Positions 1-8,764 of a DNA stretch of 54,043 bases are shown here, piece by piece. A model generated the notes under the pieces. That model made no database searches. It saw nothing but the letters and a program-made list of their open reading frames with translations, and was not told the origin of the DNA. Each line of letters starts with the position of its first letter. Within the stretch, counting starts at the first letter, position 1. The stretch lies in contig DKUN01000021.1 of NCBI GenBank assembly GCA_002490725.1, forward strand, positions 33,148 to 87,190. Reading direction: 5' to 3'. The position numbers and the translations under genes were made by a program. Source of the stretch: Porphyromonadaceae bacterium UBA7203 (GTDB lineage: Bacteria; Bacteroidota; Bacteroidia; Bacteroidales; Muribaculaceae).

Positions 1-19
1 CCAACTGAGCTATTTTCGC
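1..19 (-). tRNA. tRNA, 5' end only (cut by window edge)
   Basis: Read on the minus strand from position 19, the sequence is GCGAAAATAGCTCAGTTGG. This fits a tRNA 5' half: a 7-nt acceptor strand, the TA linker, the D-stem GCTC and the D-loop AGTTGG. The anticodon lies outside the window, so the isotype cannot be read. A strong Bacteroidota-type promoter points into it from 45-76, with a predicted start about 20 nt upstream of the mature 5' end, as expected for a precursor that RNase P trims. Confidence 0.8.
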
Positions 20-44
20 ATGGTCGCTTTTGGTTTTGCGATTG

Positions 45-76
45 CAAAGTTAGAGAGTTTTTTTGAATTGACCAAA
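45..76 (-). promoter_or_regulatory. Promoter of the tRNA
   Basis: On the minus strand this reads TTTG (76-73), a 20-nt spacer, then TAACTTTG (52-45), a full match to the TTTG/TAnnTTTG consensus of the Bacteroidota primary sigma factor. Predicted initiation is near position 38. It lies between the stop codon of the EFR1 gene (88) and the tRNA, so the tRNA is transcribed independently of that gene. Confidence 0.75.
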
Positions 77-87
77 TATTTTTTGAA

Positions 88-822
88 TTATTTTTCAGAT
101 AATTTTATAACCTGCTTGAAATCAGGGTGTAAATATTGGCCTTTTTTTCGGGTGAATCGCCAGTAAGCTACTGAATGTGACGGGCACGAGTGGTAGCAGC
201 GCAGGCAGAACGTGCATTTGTCGCCCCACTGCGGACGGCCGTCGACCATGGTGATGTTGCCGTTAGGGCACCGCGAGGCGCAGAGCCCGCAGCCACGGCA
301 TTTTTTTTGCGAGCTGCGAAACAGGCGCGTTTTCATCAGAGTGTTGAAGAACCATGGATAGACGAAGCGGCTGAGAAATCCGGGGCACGGGCCGAGCGTA
401 AGGTCAACCGTTTGCTGTCGGGCGGCGATACATGATGCTATGGTCTGCACCCTGGCACGGGCGGCGTCGAGCTTGCGAAGCACCTTCTTTTCGGGGTCGG
501 TGTTCATGAATGGCATGCATATGTAGCTCAGTGGCATGATGACGGAGTAGATGCCGCCCACCATGCCGCCGCGCGACGTGACCAGCCGGCGCCACTGGCG
601 GTCGATATGGCCGGTTTCGCTGCCGCAGGTGCAGACCATGTGGACGAGCTTGCCTGAAAAGTCGGTCTCTTCAATGGCCTTGACAACAATCGGGGGTACG
701 CCCCATGCGTAGACCGGAAAGACCCACACCGGGTCGGCGAAGTCGGCCGGAAGGGCCTCTTCGAGCATTCGGGCCACTGCGGCGGAATTGCCGAGCCCCG
801 AGAAGCAGTAGAGTTCTTTCAT
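88..822 (-). CDS. EFR1-family flavodoxin-ferredoxin fusion protein
   Basis: A 244-residue soluble redox protein. The N-terminal ~150 residues look like a flavodoxin fold, with a glycine-rich FMN-type loop near residues 8-13. The C-terminal part carries two [4Fe-4S] motifs: C175, C178, C181, C185 and C203, C206, C209, C213, each last cysteine followed by proline. Such EFR1 fusions are common in anaerobes and probably shuttle low-potential electrons; the partner is unknown. Its ATG overlaps the stop of the upstream Smr gene by 4 nt (ATGA), so the two are translationally coupled. It is the last gene of the left-block run. No clear hairpin terminator follows; only a weak AT-rich inverted repeat spans the stop codon. 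Confidence 0.85.
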   Translation of the reverse strand: MKELYCFSGLGNSAAVARMLEEALPADFADPVWVFPVYAWGVPPIVVKAIEETDFSGKLVHMVCTCGSETGHIDRQWRRLVTSRGGMVGGIYSVIMPLSYICMPFMNTDPEKKVLRKLDAARARVQTIASCIAARQQTVDLTLGPCPGFLSRFVYPWFFNTLMKTRLFRSSQKKCRGCGLCASRCPNGNITMVDGRPQWGDKCTFCLRCYHSCPSHSVAYWRFTRKKGQYLHPDFKQVIKLSEK

Positions 823-1874
823 CGGTGAATCGTTACTTGGGTTGCGCCGAAGCCATATTCGCGGAATGAGGCGTCCTGGACCTCGCAGCGTGGCCAGCGA
901 CGGCGCAGGCGGTCGAGCAGAGCCGCTCGCAGCACTCCCTCGCCTTTGCCGTGGATGAATATGATTTTTTTGCCGGGCGTTTTGGCTCCCTGCTCCATGC
1001 AGCGGTCAAATTCGCGCAGCTGGCATGCGAGCATGTCGGCAGGCTGCAGGCCGGCAGTGGAGTCGAGCAGCATGTCGATATGCAGGTCGACCACCTGGGG
1101 CTCCTGCTTGCGGGGCTTGGGCGTTGCGGCGGGTTTGGCCGCAACGGGTTCGGGCTTGGGTTTTGCGGGCAGGTATGATTCAATCAGCGGGCGCAGGTTG
1201 GCAGGGCGCACTACCTCGCCATTGCTGACAACGGGTACGGTCAGCACGGCTACGTCGGAGTAGGCCGTCTGCGTGAAGCAGTGGAGTTTGGCCAGGCGGG
1301 TAAGATCGAGCCTGGTGTTGAAGTCTATGGGCTGCTGTAACTCAAACCTGCCCTCGCTCTTGTAGGCGAGCAGCTGAATCGACAGTCGCCCGAGCGAGTT
1401 GAGGTCACACTGCGCCTTTTCGCCTAAGAAGACCTGCATGTCGGGTTCGGCCTCGCCTGCGCCGATGAGAGACCAGTCGCCCTCGTCGGCGTCGCGCGAC
1501 GCCACTGCATACGCGAGCCTGAAGTCAGAGTCATTGACCAGATAGAGGTCAAAACCGGTCTGCGACAGCCGCCTGATGTCGTGGGGTTCGAATATGAGCG
1601 CGGCAGTCAGCGGCCTGTCGGGGCGCGCGGGGCGTTGGGGAGAGTCGTATTTCTTGATTATTTCTGATGGCGCGGGTCGGTCGGCCTTTTGTGAGGCCGC
1701 GGGTGAGGGGGCGTCGGCCGATGCCGACGGCACTACCACGCATTCGGTCAGCAGCATCGGTGTTTCAAAGCCGTCGTCGGGGTCGCGCACGTAGGCGGTG
1801 CGGCCGTCGATGCGCACAATGACGCCGCCGCCGATGTCGTTCAGAAATCTTACTGTATCGCCAATCTTTGCCAT
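819..1874 (-). CDS. DUF2027 and Smr domain protein
   Basis: A 351-residue protein of the type found next to radA in Bacteroidales. Residues 1-50 are a small beta-rich domain, and about 85-225 form the DUF2027 core. A Pro/Lys/Ala-rich linker (238-260) leads to a C-terminal Smr domain (261-351) with the VDLHID motif at 262-267 and the glycine-rich HGKGEG loop at 308-313. Smr domains bind nucleic acid and some nick branched DNA or cleave RNA at collided ribosomes; the substrate here cannot be read from sequence. It starts 12 nt after the radA stop and overlaps the next gene by 4 nt. Confidence 0.82.
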   Translation of the reverse strand: MAKIGDTVRFLNDIGGGVIVRIDGRTAYVRDPDDGFETPMLLTECVVVPSASADAPSPAASQKADRPAPSEIIKKYDSPQRPARPDRPLTAALIFEPHDIRRLSQTGFDLYLVNDSDFRLAYAVASRDADEGDWSLIGAGEAEPDMQVFLGEKAQCDLNSLGRLSIQLLAYKSEGRFELQQPIDFNTRLDLTRLAKLHCFTQTAYSDVAVLTVPVVSNGEVVRPANLRPLIESYLPAKPKPEPVAAKPAATPKPRKQEPQVVDLHIDMLLDSTAGLQPADMLACQLREFDRCMEQGAKTPGKKIIFIHGKGEGVLRAALLDRLRRRWPRCEVQDASFREYGFGATQVTIHR

Positions 1875-1886
1875 AGTAGAGGATGG

Positions 1887-3269
1887 TCAGGAAAAAAGTG
1901 TTCTGAAGGCTTCTTCAACGCGCGCAACTTCGACTATGTTGATTTTGCGGGCCGATATGTCGATGCCTTTGAGGTTGTTTTTGGGAATGATGATGGTTTC
2001 CATGCCGAGCTTTTCGGCTTCGGTGAGGCGCTGCTCGATGCGGGTTACAGGGCGGATTTCGCCGCTGAGGCCCACCTCGCCGGTCAGGCAGGTGGTGCGG
2101 GGCACTATCATGTCGACATTGCTCGACAATATGGCCGAGATTACCGCGAGGTCGAGCGAGGGGTCATTGACCTTGATGCCGCCGGCAAGATTGAGAAACA
2201 CGTCTTTTTGGGCAAGTTTGAAGCCGACGCGTTTTTCGAGCACGGCCAGGAGCATGTTCATGCGTTTGGAGTCAAAGCCCGTGACCGAGCGCTGGGGGGT
2301 GCCGTAGGCGGCGGTGCTTACCAGCGCCTGCACTTCGATGAGGAAGGGTCTGAGCCCTTCCATGGCAATGCCGATGGCGGCTCCGCTGAGTTCTTCGGAG
2401 CCTACTCCGAGCAACACGTCGCCGGGGTTGGTCACTTCGCGCAGTCCGCGCTGGCACATTTCATAGATGCCGAGTTCGGAGGTTGAGCCGAAGCGGTTTT
2501 TAATTGCGCGGAGAATGCGGAACATCTGGTGCGAGTCGCCCTCGAAGCGGAGCACGGCGTCGACAATGTGTTCCAGCACTTTCGGGCCGGCAATGCTGCC
2601 TTCTTTGGTTATGTGGCCTATGAGAATCACGGGGACGTTGGTCTGCTTGGCATAGGCGAGCAGCCGCGACGCACATTCGCGTACCTGGCTGACCGAGCCG
2701 GCCGATGATTCGAGCGAGTCGTCGGCGATGGTCTGGATAGAGTCGATTACGAGCAGCCCGGGATTGATGGCGTCGATGTGGGCAAAGATGTTGTCGAGCG
2801 AGGTTTCGGTGACTATAAAGCAGTTGTCGGAGAGCCGGCCGATGCGGTCGGCGCGCATGCGCAGCTGCATGGCGCTTTCTTCGCCACTGACGTAGAGCAC
2901 GGTGCTCTTGCGGATGCTCAGAATGTTCTGAAGCACGAGCGTCGACTTGCCTATGCCAGGTTCGCCGCCTACCAGCACCATCGAGCCGGGCACGAGGCCG
3001 CCGCCGAGCACCCGGTTGAGTTCGGCGCTCGGCAGTGTGATGCGCTCTTCGGCGCCCGGTTTGATTTCGCTGACTTTCTGCGGCTTCGAGAGTTCGGCCG
3101 AGAGGCGGAGCGTGCCCTTGTTGCCGCGTGTTGCGGTCTTGGCTGAAGCCACACGCTCCTCGACCATGGTGTTCCATTCGCCACAGGCCGGGCAGCGGCC
3201 CTCCCATTTCGAGGACTCGTTGCCGCAGTTTGAGCAGAACCAGGCTGATTTATACTGTTGTTTGGCCAT
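1887..3269 (-). CDS. radA: DNA repair protein RadA
   Basis: A RecA-like branch-migration ATPase that helps process recombination intermediates. The 460 residues show the family order: a four-cysteine zinc finger (C12, C15, C26, C29), Walker A GGEPGIGKST at 101-110, the RadA-specific KNRFG motif, and a C-terminal Lon-protease-like domain. I chose the ATG at 3269, which gives MAKQQYK directly before the zinc finger, rather than an in-frame ATG 21 nt upstream. This start lies inside the end of the upstream methyltransferase gene (20-nt overlap), suggesting coupled translation. Full length with no missing motifs. Confidence 0.93.
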   Translation of the reverse strand: MAKQQYKSAWFCSNCGNESSKWEGRCPACGEWNTMVEERVASAKTATRGNKGTLRLSAELSKPQKVSEIKPGAEERITLPSAELNRVLGGGLVPGSMVLVGGEPGIGKSTLVLQNILSIRKSTVLYVSGEESAMQLRMRADRIGRLSDNCFIVTETSLDNIFAHIDAINPGLLVIDSIQTIADDSLESSAGSVSQVRECASRLLAYAKQTNVPVILIGHITKEGSIAGPKVLEHIVDAVLRFEGDSHQMFRILRAIKNRFGSTSELGIYEMCQRGLREVTNPGDVLLGVGSEELSGAAIGIAMEGLRPFLIEVQALVSTAAYGTPQRSVTGFDSKRMNMLLAVLEKRVGFKLAQKDVFLNLAGGIKVNDPSLDLAVISAILSSNVDMIVPRTTCLTGEVGLSGEIRPVTRIEQRLTEAEKLGMETIIIPKNNLKGIDISARKINIVEVARVEEAFRTLFS

Positions 3270-4017
3270 AGATGCGTCTGCAGAGTTCACTGATTATGAT
3301 GCCGGAGGCCATGGCTACGTTGAGCGACTCGGAGGTGGCGCGTCCGGGCGGGAATGAGGGTATGCGCACCCGTGCGGTGACTGTTGATGCCACTTCGGCC
3401 GATATGCCGTTGCCCTCGTTGCCCATCACCACTATTGGGCGTGGGTCAACTGTCGGAGGGGTTTCATATAGGTCGGTGCCGTCGAGAAATGTGCCGATTA
3501 CCGGGGCTCCCGACGCGCGCAGGGTGTCGGCCAGTGAGTCGACCCGATGCACGGCCACGCGGGCAAGGGCGCCCATAGTGGCCTGCACCACTTTGGGCTG
3601 GAAGGCGTCGGCGGTTCCGGGGCCGGCAATGATGTCGCGAATGCCGAACCAGTCGGCCAGGCGTATAATCGTGCCGAGATTGCCGGGGTCTTGCACGGCG
3701 TCTAGCGCCAGGGCCATGGAGCCGTCGTAGGCGTAGGGACGCGTTTCGGGCAGCGCGAATACGGCCAGGACCGGTTGCGGGTTCTGTTGCTGCGACAGGC
3801 GCTCGATTTCGCGGCGGTCCACGATGGTGGCGCGGCGTGCGGCGTCGGGGTGTTCGTCGGCCCAGGCCGCGGTGCAGAGCAGCGAGTGCAGTTCAAAGTA
3901 GGGCAGCGAGTCTATTACACAGCGCGTGCCCTCGGCCAGGAAAGCCCCCATGGCTCGCCGTCCCTTGGGGGTTGCCAGCGAGCGGATAGCCTTGCGCGAT
4001 TCCGAATCAATTGCCAT
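3250..4017 (-). CDS. TrmH-family (SpoU) RNA 2'-O-methyltransferase
   Basis: A 255-residue SPOUT methyltransferase that transfers methyl from SAM to a ribose 2'-OH in rRNA or tRNA. The three SpoU motifs are present: VQDPGNLGTIIRLADWFG, the central MGNEGNGIS, and the C-terminal IPSFPPGRATSESLNVAMA knot segment. The N-terminal ~80 residues resemble an L30e-type substrate-binding domain. An in-frame ORF continues upstream to 4215, but that stretch lies inside dsbD and is low-complexity S/T/P. The ATG at 4017 overlaps the dsbD stop by 11 nt and gives a normal family length. The target nucleotide cannot be assigned. Confidence 0.87.
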   Translation of the reverse strand: MAIDSESRKAIRSLATPKGRRAMGAFLAEGTRCVIDSLPYFELHSLLCTAAWADEHPDAARRATIVDRREIERLSQQQNPQPVLAVFALPETRPYAYDGSMALALDAVQDPGNLGTIIRLADWFGIRDIIAGPGTADAFQPKVVQATMGALARVAVHRVDSLADTLRASGAPVIGTFLDGTDLYETPPTVDPRPIVVMGNEGNGISAEVASTVTARVRIPSFPPGRATSESLNVAMASGIIISELCRRIYGQTTV

Positions 4018-5938
4018 AGGCCTTGAGGGCGTCGTCAAGAAACGCCTTGAACTTCTCAACGTCTTCGTCGTAGCTGTAGGAGCCTGACAGGGCGTTGCCG
4101 TCGTTGTCGAGCACCATGTAGTAGGGCTGGGTGGTTGCGGAGAACTTATAGCGCTGCAGGTAGCTCCATTTTTCGCCGACGGTATTGATTTTGACGGTTT
4201 TGCCGTTTTCTTCAACGGTGAATGGCGCAGCCAGGGGCTTTTTGTCGTCGACCATCAGTTCAATGACTACGAAGTTCTTGCCGAGAATCGATGAGATTTC
4301 GTCGGTGTCGAATACTGCACCCTCCATTTTGCGGCAGTTGACGCAGCCGTAGCCGCTGAAGTCCATCAGCACGGGCATGTTGTTTTCGGCCGCATAGCGC
4401 ATGCCTTCGTCAAAGTCGTTGAAGGTGCGGTGTTCGCCGTCGCGGGCATAGAGGTTAAAGTCCTGGGTGAACAGCGGGGGCACGAAGGCGCTGACGCCCT
4501 TGAGGGGCGCGCCCCAGAGGCCCGGAACCAGATAGACGGCGAAGCTCAGCGATACGAGTGCCATGAAAAAACGGCCTACGCCGGTGGTTTCGGTCGGAGT
4601 GTCGTGGGGAAAGCGGAGCTTGCCGAGCAGGTAAATGCCGAGCAGAGTGAATATGACAACCCAGAGGCTGATGAACACTTCGCGGTCAAGTATGTGCCAG
4701 CCGTAGGCGAGGTCGGCTACCGACAGGAACTTCAGCGAGAGGGCGAGTTCGAGAAAGCCGAGCACAACCTTGACCGAGTTAAGCCAGCCGCCCGAGCGGG
4801 GTGCGCTTTTGAGCATCGAGGGAAACAGGGCGAACAGGGCGAACGGAATGGCCAGTGCCAGGGCAAAGGCTCCCATGCCGACTGTGGGGCCGGTAATGTC
4901 GCTCATTGTGGCGGCTTCGACAAGAAGGGTTCCGATTATGGGGCCGGTGCAGCTGAATGAAACGAGTGCCAGGGTGAAGGCCATGAAAAAGATGCTCAGC
5001 AGGCCGGTAGCGTTTTCGGCGCGTGAGTCGACAGCGTTGCTCCAGCGGGCGGGCAGCTTGATGTCGAATGCTCCGAAAAACGAAACTGCAAAAACTACCA
5101 GCAGGGCAAAGAAGATGAGGTTAAACACGGCATTGGTGCTCAGATCATTGAGCTTGCTCGCGCCGAACAGCAGGGTCACCGCCAGGCCGAGCGCCAGGTA
5201 TATGACTATGATTGAGCCGCCATAGATAGCAGCGTCGCGCACCGACTTGGAGCGCGAAGTGTTCTTTTTCAGGAAGAAGCTTACGGTCAGCGGAATCATG
5301 GGCCACACGCAGGGAGTGAAGAGCGCGAGCAGGCCGCCGAGAAAGCCCCACAGGAATATGCTCCATAGCGAGGCGTGGGCAATGTCGGTTGCGGAGCCGT
5401 CGACGTTGACCGGGGTCCACCATTGCTGGCCCGAGGGGTCGAAACCGCTGCCTGAGGCGGCAGGAGCTGCTGCTTCATCGCCGGGAGCCGCATTGCCGAA
5501 GCTGAAGTCGAATGTCGAGGGGGGTATGCAGTTTTGATTGTTGCATGCCTGGAATTCAATCCGGCCGGCAATGGATATGGTTTCCGGCTCGGTTACGGCA
5601 AATTTCTGGGTCAGGGTGACGCTCTTTTCCCAGAACAAGACGTTGCTTTCAAAGGTTTCTTCATACATCTCGACGGGAGCGCTCGAGGCAACGAGCGGGC
5701 CGACGGCCTGCAGCCCGTCGAGGGTAGAGTAGTCGACCGTGGTGGGCGACGGGCCGAAGTCAATCTGCGGCAGTTCGGTGGCGTAGAGGTGCCAGCCGTT
5801 TTCGATTGTGGCGTTGAGGGTCAGGGTCGCCGAGTCGCCCTTGGCCGTGAATTCCGACGTCCAGACAACGGGAGAGCTCATCTGGGCATTGACGGCCAGG
5901 GGAATGAGAGTAAGCAGTAATATCAGAAACTGTTTCAT
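4007..5938 (-). CDS. dsbD: Thiol:disulfide interchange protein DsbD
   Basis: An inner-membrane electron relay that carries reducing power from cytoplasmic thioredoxin to periplasmic thiols. The 643 residues have a signal peptide (about 1-19) and an N-terminal alpha domain with its cysteine pair (ACNNQNCIPP). The central multi-helix CcdA-like domain has its two redox cysteines in FTPCVWPMIP and SFSCTGPIIG. The C-terminal thioredoxin-fold gamma domain has a CVNC active site. All six expected cysteines are present, so it should be functional. It starts 33 nt after the xseB stop and runs into the methyltransferase gene. Confidence 0.92.
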   Translation of the reverse strand: MKQFLILLLTLIPLAVNAQMSSPVVWTSEFTAKGDSATLTLNATIENGWHLYATELPQIDFGPSPTTVDYSTLDGLQAVGPLVASSAPVEMYEETFESNVLFWEKSVTLTQKFAVTEPETISIAGRIEFQACNNQNCIPPSTFDFSFGNAAPGDEAAAPAASGSGFDPSGQQWWTPVNVDGSATDIAHASLWSIFLWGFLGGLLALFTPCVWPMIPLTVSFFLKKNTSRSKSVRDAAIYGGSIIVIYLALGLAVTLLFGASKLNDLSTNAVFNLIFFALLVVFAVSFFGAFDIKLPARWSNAVDSRAENATGLLSIFFMAFTLALVSFSCTGPIIGTLLVEAATMSDITGPTVGMGAFALALAIPFALFALFPSMLKSAPRSGGWLNSVKVVLGFLELALSLKFLSVADLAYGWHILDREVFISLWVVIFTLLGIYLLGKLRFPHDTPTETTGVGRFFMALVSLSFAVYLVPGLWGAPLKGVSAFVPPLFTQDFNLYARDGEHRTFNDFDEGMRYAAENNMPVLMDFSGYGCVNCRKMEGAVFDTDEISSILGKNFVVIELMVDDKKPLAAPFTVEENGKTVKINTVGEKWSYLQRYKFSATTQPYYMVLDNDGNALSGSYSYDEDVEKFKAFLDDALKAYGN

Positions 5939-5971
5939 ATCAAGACCGGTGAGATGGAGTGATTATAGGTT

Positions 5972-6184
5972 TTACTGGTCGATTTGGCCAAGCTGGCTGA
6001 GAATCTGTCGGAGTTCGGAGTCGGTAGCGGTGAGGCGACGGCGACATTCGGTCAGCAGTTCGGTTGCGCGTCGGGTGTAGGCCGAGAGTTTGTCGATGTC
6101 GCATTTGTCGCTTTGCATGTGGGCGAGAATCTGCTCGAGTTCGGTCACGGCCTGCGTGTAAGTCATGTCTTTAACAGCCTGCAT
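5972..6184 (-). CDS. xseB: Exodeoxyribonuclease VII small subunit
   Basis: A 70-residue, mostly helical protein with the XseB pattern: a YTQAVTELEQIL first helix, an MQSDKCDIDKL turn, and a coiled-coil second helix. It binds XseA to form ExoVII, which degrades single-stranded DNA to oligonucleotides. It begins 45 nt after the xseA stop. A second ATG at codon 7 (6166) would give a 64-residue product and is equally plausible. Confidence 0.87.
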   Translation of the reverse strand: MQAVKDMTYTQAVTELEQILAHMQSDKCDIDKLSAYTRRATELLTECRRRLTATDSELRQILSQLGQIDQ

Positions 6185-6229
6185 ATGTCTCTGTCTGTGT
6201 ATATGGTGGTTAATAAATTTGTTGAGCGG

Positions 6230-7567
6230 TCAATTGGAAGTGGGCTCGGCCTGCTCGAAGCGCGAGGTGATGGCTCCGGAGGCGAGTCGGGTGTGGAGAA
6301 TGGTTCCCGGGGCAACGGCCGAGGCGTCGGTGATTGCCTTGCCGTCAACCCTGGTTATGGAGAATCCGCGACGCAGGGTAGCCTGAGGCGACAGGGCCTC
6401 AATCAATGCGGCGAAGCCGTCGAGGCGTGTGGCGGCGTGGCGTGTGGTGTTGGTCGTTATTGAGCCGAGGGCGTCGGCCATGCGGTCGATTCGGCTCATC
6501 AGCGGCTGGATGCGCATGGCCGAGATGCGGCCGAGCGAGCCGAGCAGGTTGTCGAGCCGGCGGTCGGCGCGCTCAATGGCGGCGAGGGGAGCCGTAGGCA
6601 GAACGCCGCTGATGTAGGCAAGTTGCTGGCGCGCGCCGCCGATGGTGTCGGTTACGCTCTGGAGCAGGCCGCCGCCGATGGCAAGCAGCAGCTCCAGTTC
6701 CTGCTGGGCCATGCCGATCAGGAATTCGGCCGCGGCGGTGGGGGTTTTGACCCGTTGGCAGGCAATGTAGTCGAGCACTGTGGTGTCGCGCTCGTGGCCA
6801 ATGCCGACGATTACAGGTAGCGGGAACTGGGCCACGTTGGCGGCAAGCAGATAGTCGTCGAACCCGTCGAGGTCGGTAGTGGCGCCGCCACCGCGTATGA
6901 TGCAGACGCAATCGAACTCCTCGCACCGCCCGGCAATCATGTCGAGTTGGCCGATGATGCTCTTGGCGGTCTGCGCGCCCTGGACGGCAGCTTGAAACAA
7001 GGTCACTTCGAAGCGAAGGCGGCGCGGGTTGCGGAACAGTTGGTTCATGAAGTCGCCATAGCCGGCGGCTCCGGCCGATGAAATGACGGCGATGCGCTGT
7101 GTGGGCCTCGGAAATTCGAGCGACTTGTTGAGGTCAATGACGCCCTCGCGCTTGAGGCGTTCGAGAATTTCGCGGCGCTTGCGTTCGCGTTCGCCCATGG
7201 TGAACGAGGGGTCTACGGCGGTGATGTTGAGATTCATGCCGTAGACGGGGTGATAGCCCGGAGTGACGCGTACTTTTACCTTTAGCCCAGATGTGAAGGC
7301 CTGGCCGGTTCCGGCCATGAAGTCTGCGCGTAGCCTGGGCAAGGCGTTGGCCCAGATGGTGGCGCGCGCCTTGGCCACGGTCAGGCCCGTTGATTCATCT
7401 TTCTGAACCAGCTCCATGTAGCAGTGGCCTCCGCTTTCGCGCACGTCGCTCAGTTCGGCCACGACCCATGTTTCAGGGCGCGGCGGGAAAGCGGCGGCGA
7501 CAATGTCGCGCAGCCGCTCCTGAAGCTGTTTTAGCGAGCAGTAGTTTTTCGAGGCTTCGTTGGTCAT
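6230..7567 (-). CDS. xseA: Exodeoxyribonuclease VII large subunit
   Basis: The catalytic subunit of ExoVII, 445 residues. An N-terminal OB-fold (about 20-110) is followed by the conserved catalytic core (about 120-340), with ISSAGAAGYGDF, the CIIRGGGATTDLDGFDD motif and GIGHERDTT. A helical region leads to a C-terminal segment with LRRGFSIT. Its start overlaps the stop of the DUF3256 gene by 4 nt (ATGA), and xseB follows directly, so both subunits come from one message. Confidence 0.93.
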   Translation of the reverse strand: MTNEASKNYCSLKQLQERLRDIVAAAFPPRPETWVVAELSDVRESGGHCYMELVQKDESTGLTVAKARATIWANALPRLRADFMAGTGQAFTSGLKVKVRVTPGYHPVYGMNLNITAVDPSFTMGERERKRREILERLKREGVIDLNKSLEFPRPTQRIAVISSAGAAGYGDFMNQLFRNPRRLRFEVTLFQAAVQGAQTAKSIIGQLDMIAGRCEEFDCVCIIRGGGATTDLDGFDDYLLAANVAQFPLPVIVGIGHERDTTVLDYIACQRVKTPTAAAEFLIGMAQQELELLLAIGGGLLQSVTDTIGGARQQLAYISGVLPTAPLAAIERADRRLDNLLGSLGRISAMRIQPLMSRIDRMADALGSITTNTTRHAATRLDGFAALIEALSPQATLRRGFSITRVDGKAITDASAVAPGTILHTRLASGAITSRFEQAEPTSN

Positions 7568-8157
7568 TTCTTTGCCGGGCGGAATCCCTTGGCGGTCCAG
7601 GTGTAGGTTAGAGCGGGCTTCATGCGGTCGCGCTCTTCAGAGGTGTTGGTGAGTGTGAGCGTTCGGGTCGAGGGCGAGTAGCTGTATCGGGCCATTACTA
7701 CCGGCACTTCGTCGAGTTTGCCCCAGGCGCTTGCGGCTGGTTCTTTCCACAGGCGTGGCAGCGGAGTCCAGTCGCGTGAGTAGATGGTCATACGGCTGTC
7801 GGCCATCTGCGATGTGATAGTTTCGATTACGGCAATGACCGTGTCGTTCTTGACGGGCAGCAGTTCGAAGGCGAGCACTCGTCCCGGGCCTGTTTGCAGC
7901 TCGGCGTGGATTGAGTCGAGGGCGAGGATGCGGGCTTCGGCCCCTGCGGCGTTTTTCTCGGCGTGTGAAAGCATGCCGGCGCGGGCATATTCAATCAGGT
8001 CGGCTACTTTGGTAGTCGACAGCGTATTGACTATCAGCGATGGCGCCGATTTCAACACGTCGGCAGCGGTCAGTTCCGCCCCGGCCGCAGTTGTAGCGGT
8101 CAGGGCGGCGAGCAGAAGCGCTGTTTTCAGGGCTTTGGCCATAGAAAGGGAGGGCAT
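7564..8157 (-). CDS. DUF3256-family exported protein
   Basis: A 197-residue protein of unknown function. An N-terminal signal peptide (hydrophobic stretch LKTALLLAALTATTAAGA) predicts export to the periplasm or outer membrane. The rest is a mixed alpha/beta domain with no recognisable catalytic motif. Size, signal and position between frr and xseA fit what I recall as DUF3256, a Bacteroidota-restricted family; I could not check this. The listed ATG overlaps the frr stop by one base (TGATG). An internal ATG at 8142 (MAKALK...) also gives a complete signal peptide and may be the real start. Confidence 0.72.
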   Translation of the reverse strand: MPSLSMAKALKTALLLAALTATTAAGAELTAADVLKSAPSLIVNTLSTTKVADLIEYARAGMLSHAEKNAAGAEARILALDSIHAELQTGPGRVLAFELLPVKNDTVIAVIETITSQMADSRMTIYSRDWTPLPRLWKEPAASAWGKLDEVPVVMARYSYSPSTRTLTLTNTSEERDRMKPALTYTWTAKGFRPAKK

Positions 8158-8717
8158 CAGACGGTGAGAATCTCTTTTTCCTTGGCGGCAAAGAGGTCGT
8201 CGATCTGTTTCAGATACTTGTCATGCAGTTTCTGGGCGCTGGCTTCGGCGTCTTTTTCAACGTCTTCGGGCATGCCCTGCTTGATGGCTTTTTTCAGGCC
8301 GTCGATAGCGTCGCGGCGGGCGTTGCGCACGCTGACCTTGGCGTTTTCGGCTTCGGCTTTGCTCTGCTTGACGAGGGTTTTGCGACGCTCTTCGGTCAGC
8401 GGGGGAATGGCCAGGCGGATTACTTCGCCGTTGTTTTCGGGCGTGATTCCGAGTTCGGAGTTGATAATGGCCTTTTCAATTTCCTTGAACATCGATTTTT
8501 CCCACGGGGTGATGACGATGGTGCGGGCGTCGGGCACGGAGATGTTGGCTACGTTGCTGATGGGCGCGGCCGAGCCGTAGTAGTCAACGCGGATGCCGTC
8601 AAGGAGCTTGGGGTTGGCTTTGCCGGCACGGATGTGGCTAAGGGCTTCGTCGAGGAAGGCTACCGCCATCTGCATTTTCTCGTCCGCGGGGTCGAGATAG
8701 GTCTTCGGATTAGTCAT
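8157..8717 (-). CDS. frr: Ribosome recycling factor
   Basis: RRF splits post-termination ribosomes together with EF-G. The 186-residue length is standard. Recognisable segments are SHIRAGKANPKLLDGI, VDYYGSAAPISNVANI, IVITPWEKSMFKEIEKAI, and the helical domain with LTEERRKTLVKQSKAEAENA. The gene lies 47 nt after queA with no obvious promoter in the gap, so it may be read from the ftsX-queA transcript. It overlaps the next gene by one base. Confidence 0.95.
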   Translation of the reverse strand: MTNPKTYLDPADEKMQMAVAFLDEALSHIRAGKANPKLLDGIRVDYYGSAAPISNVANISVPDARTIVITPWEKSMFKEIEKAIINSELGITPENNGEVIRLAIPPLTEERRKTLVKQSKAEAENAKVSVRNARRDAIDGLKKAIKQGMPEDVEKDAEASAQKLHDKYLKQIDDLFAAKEKEILTV

Positions 8718-8764
8718 ATTGAGGATTTAAATAGGTGTTATGTCTTGGTTTAACAGGCAGGTTG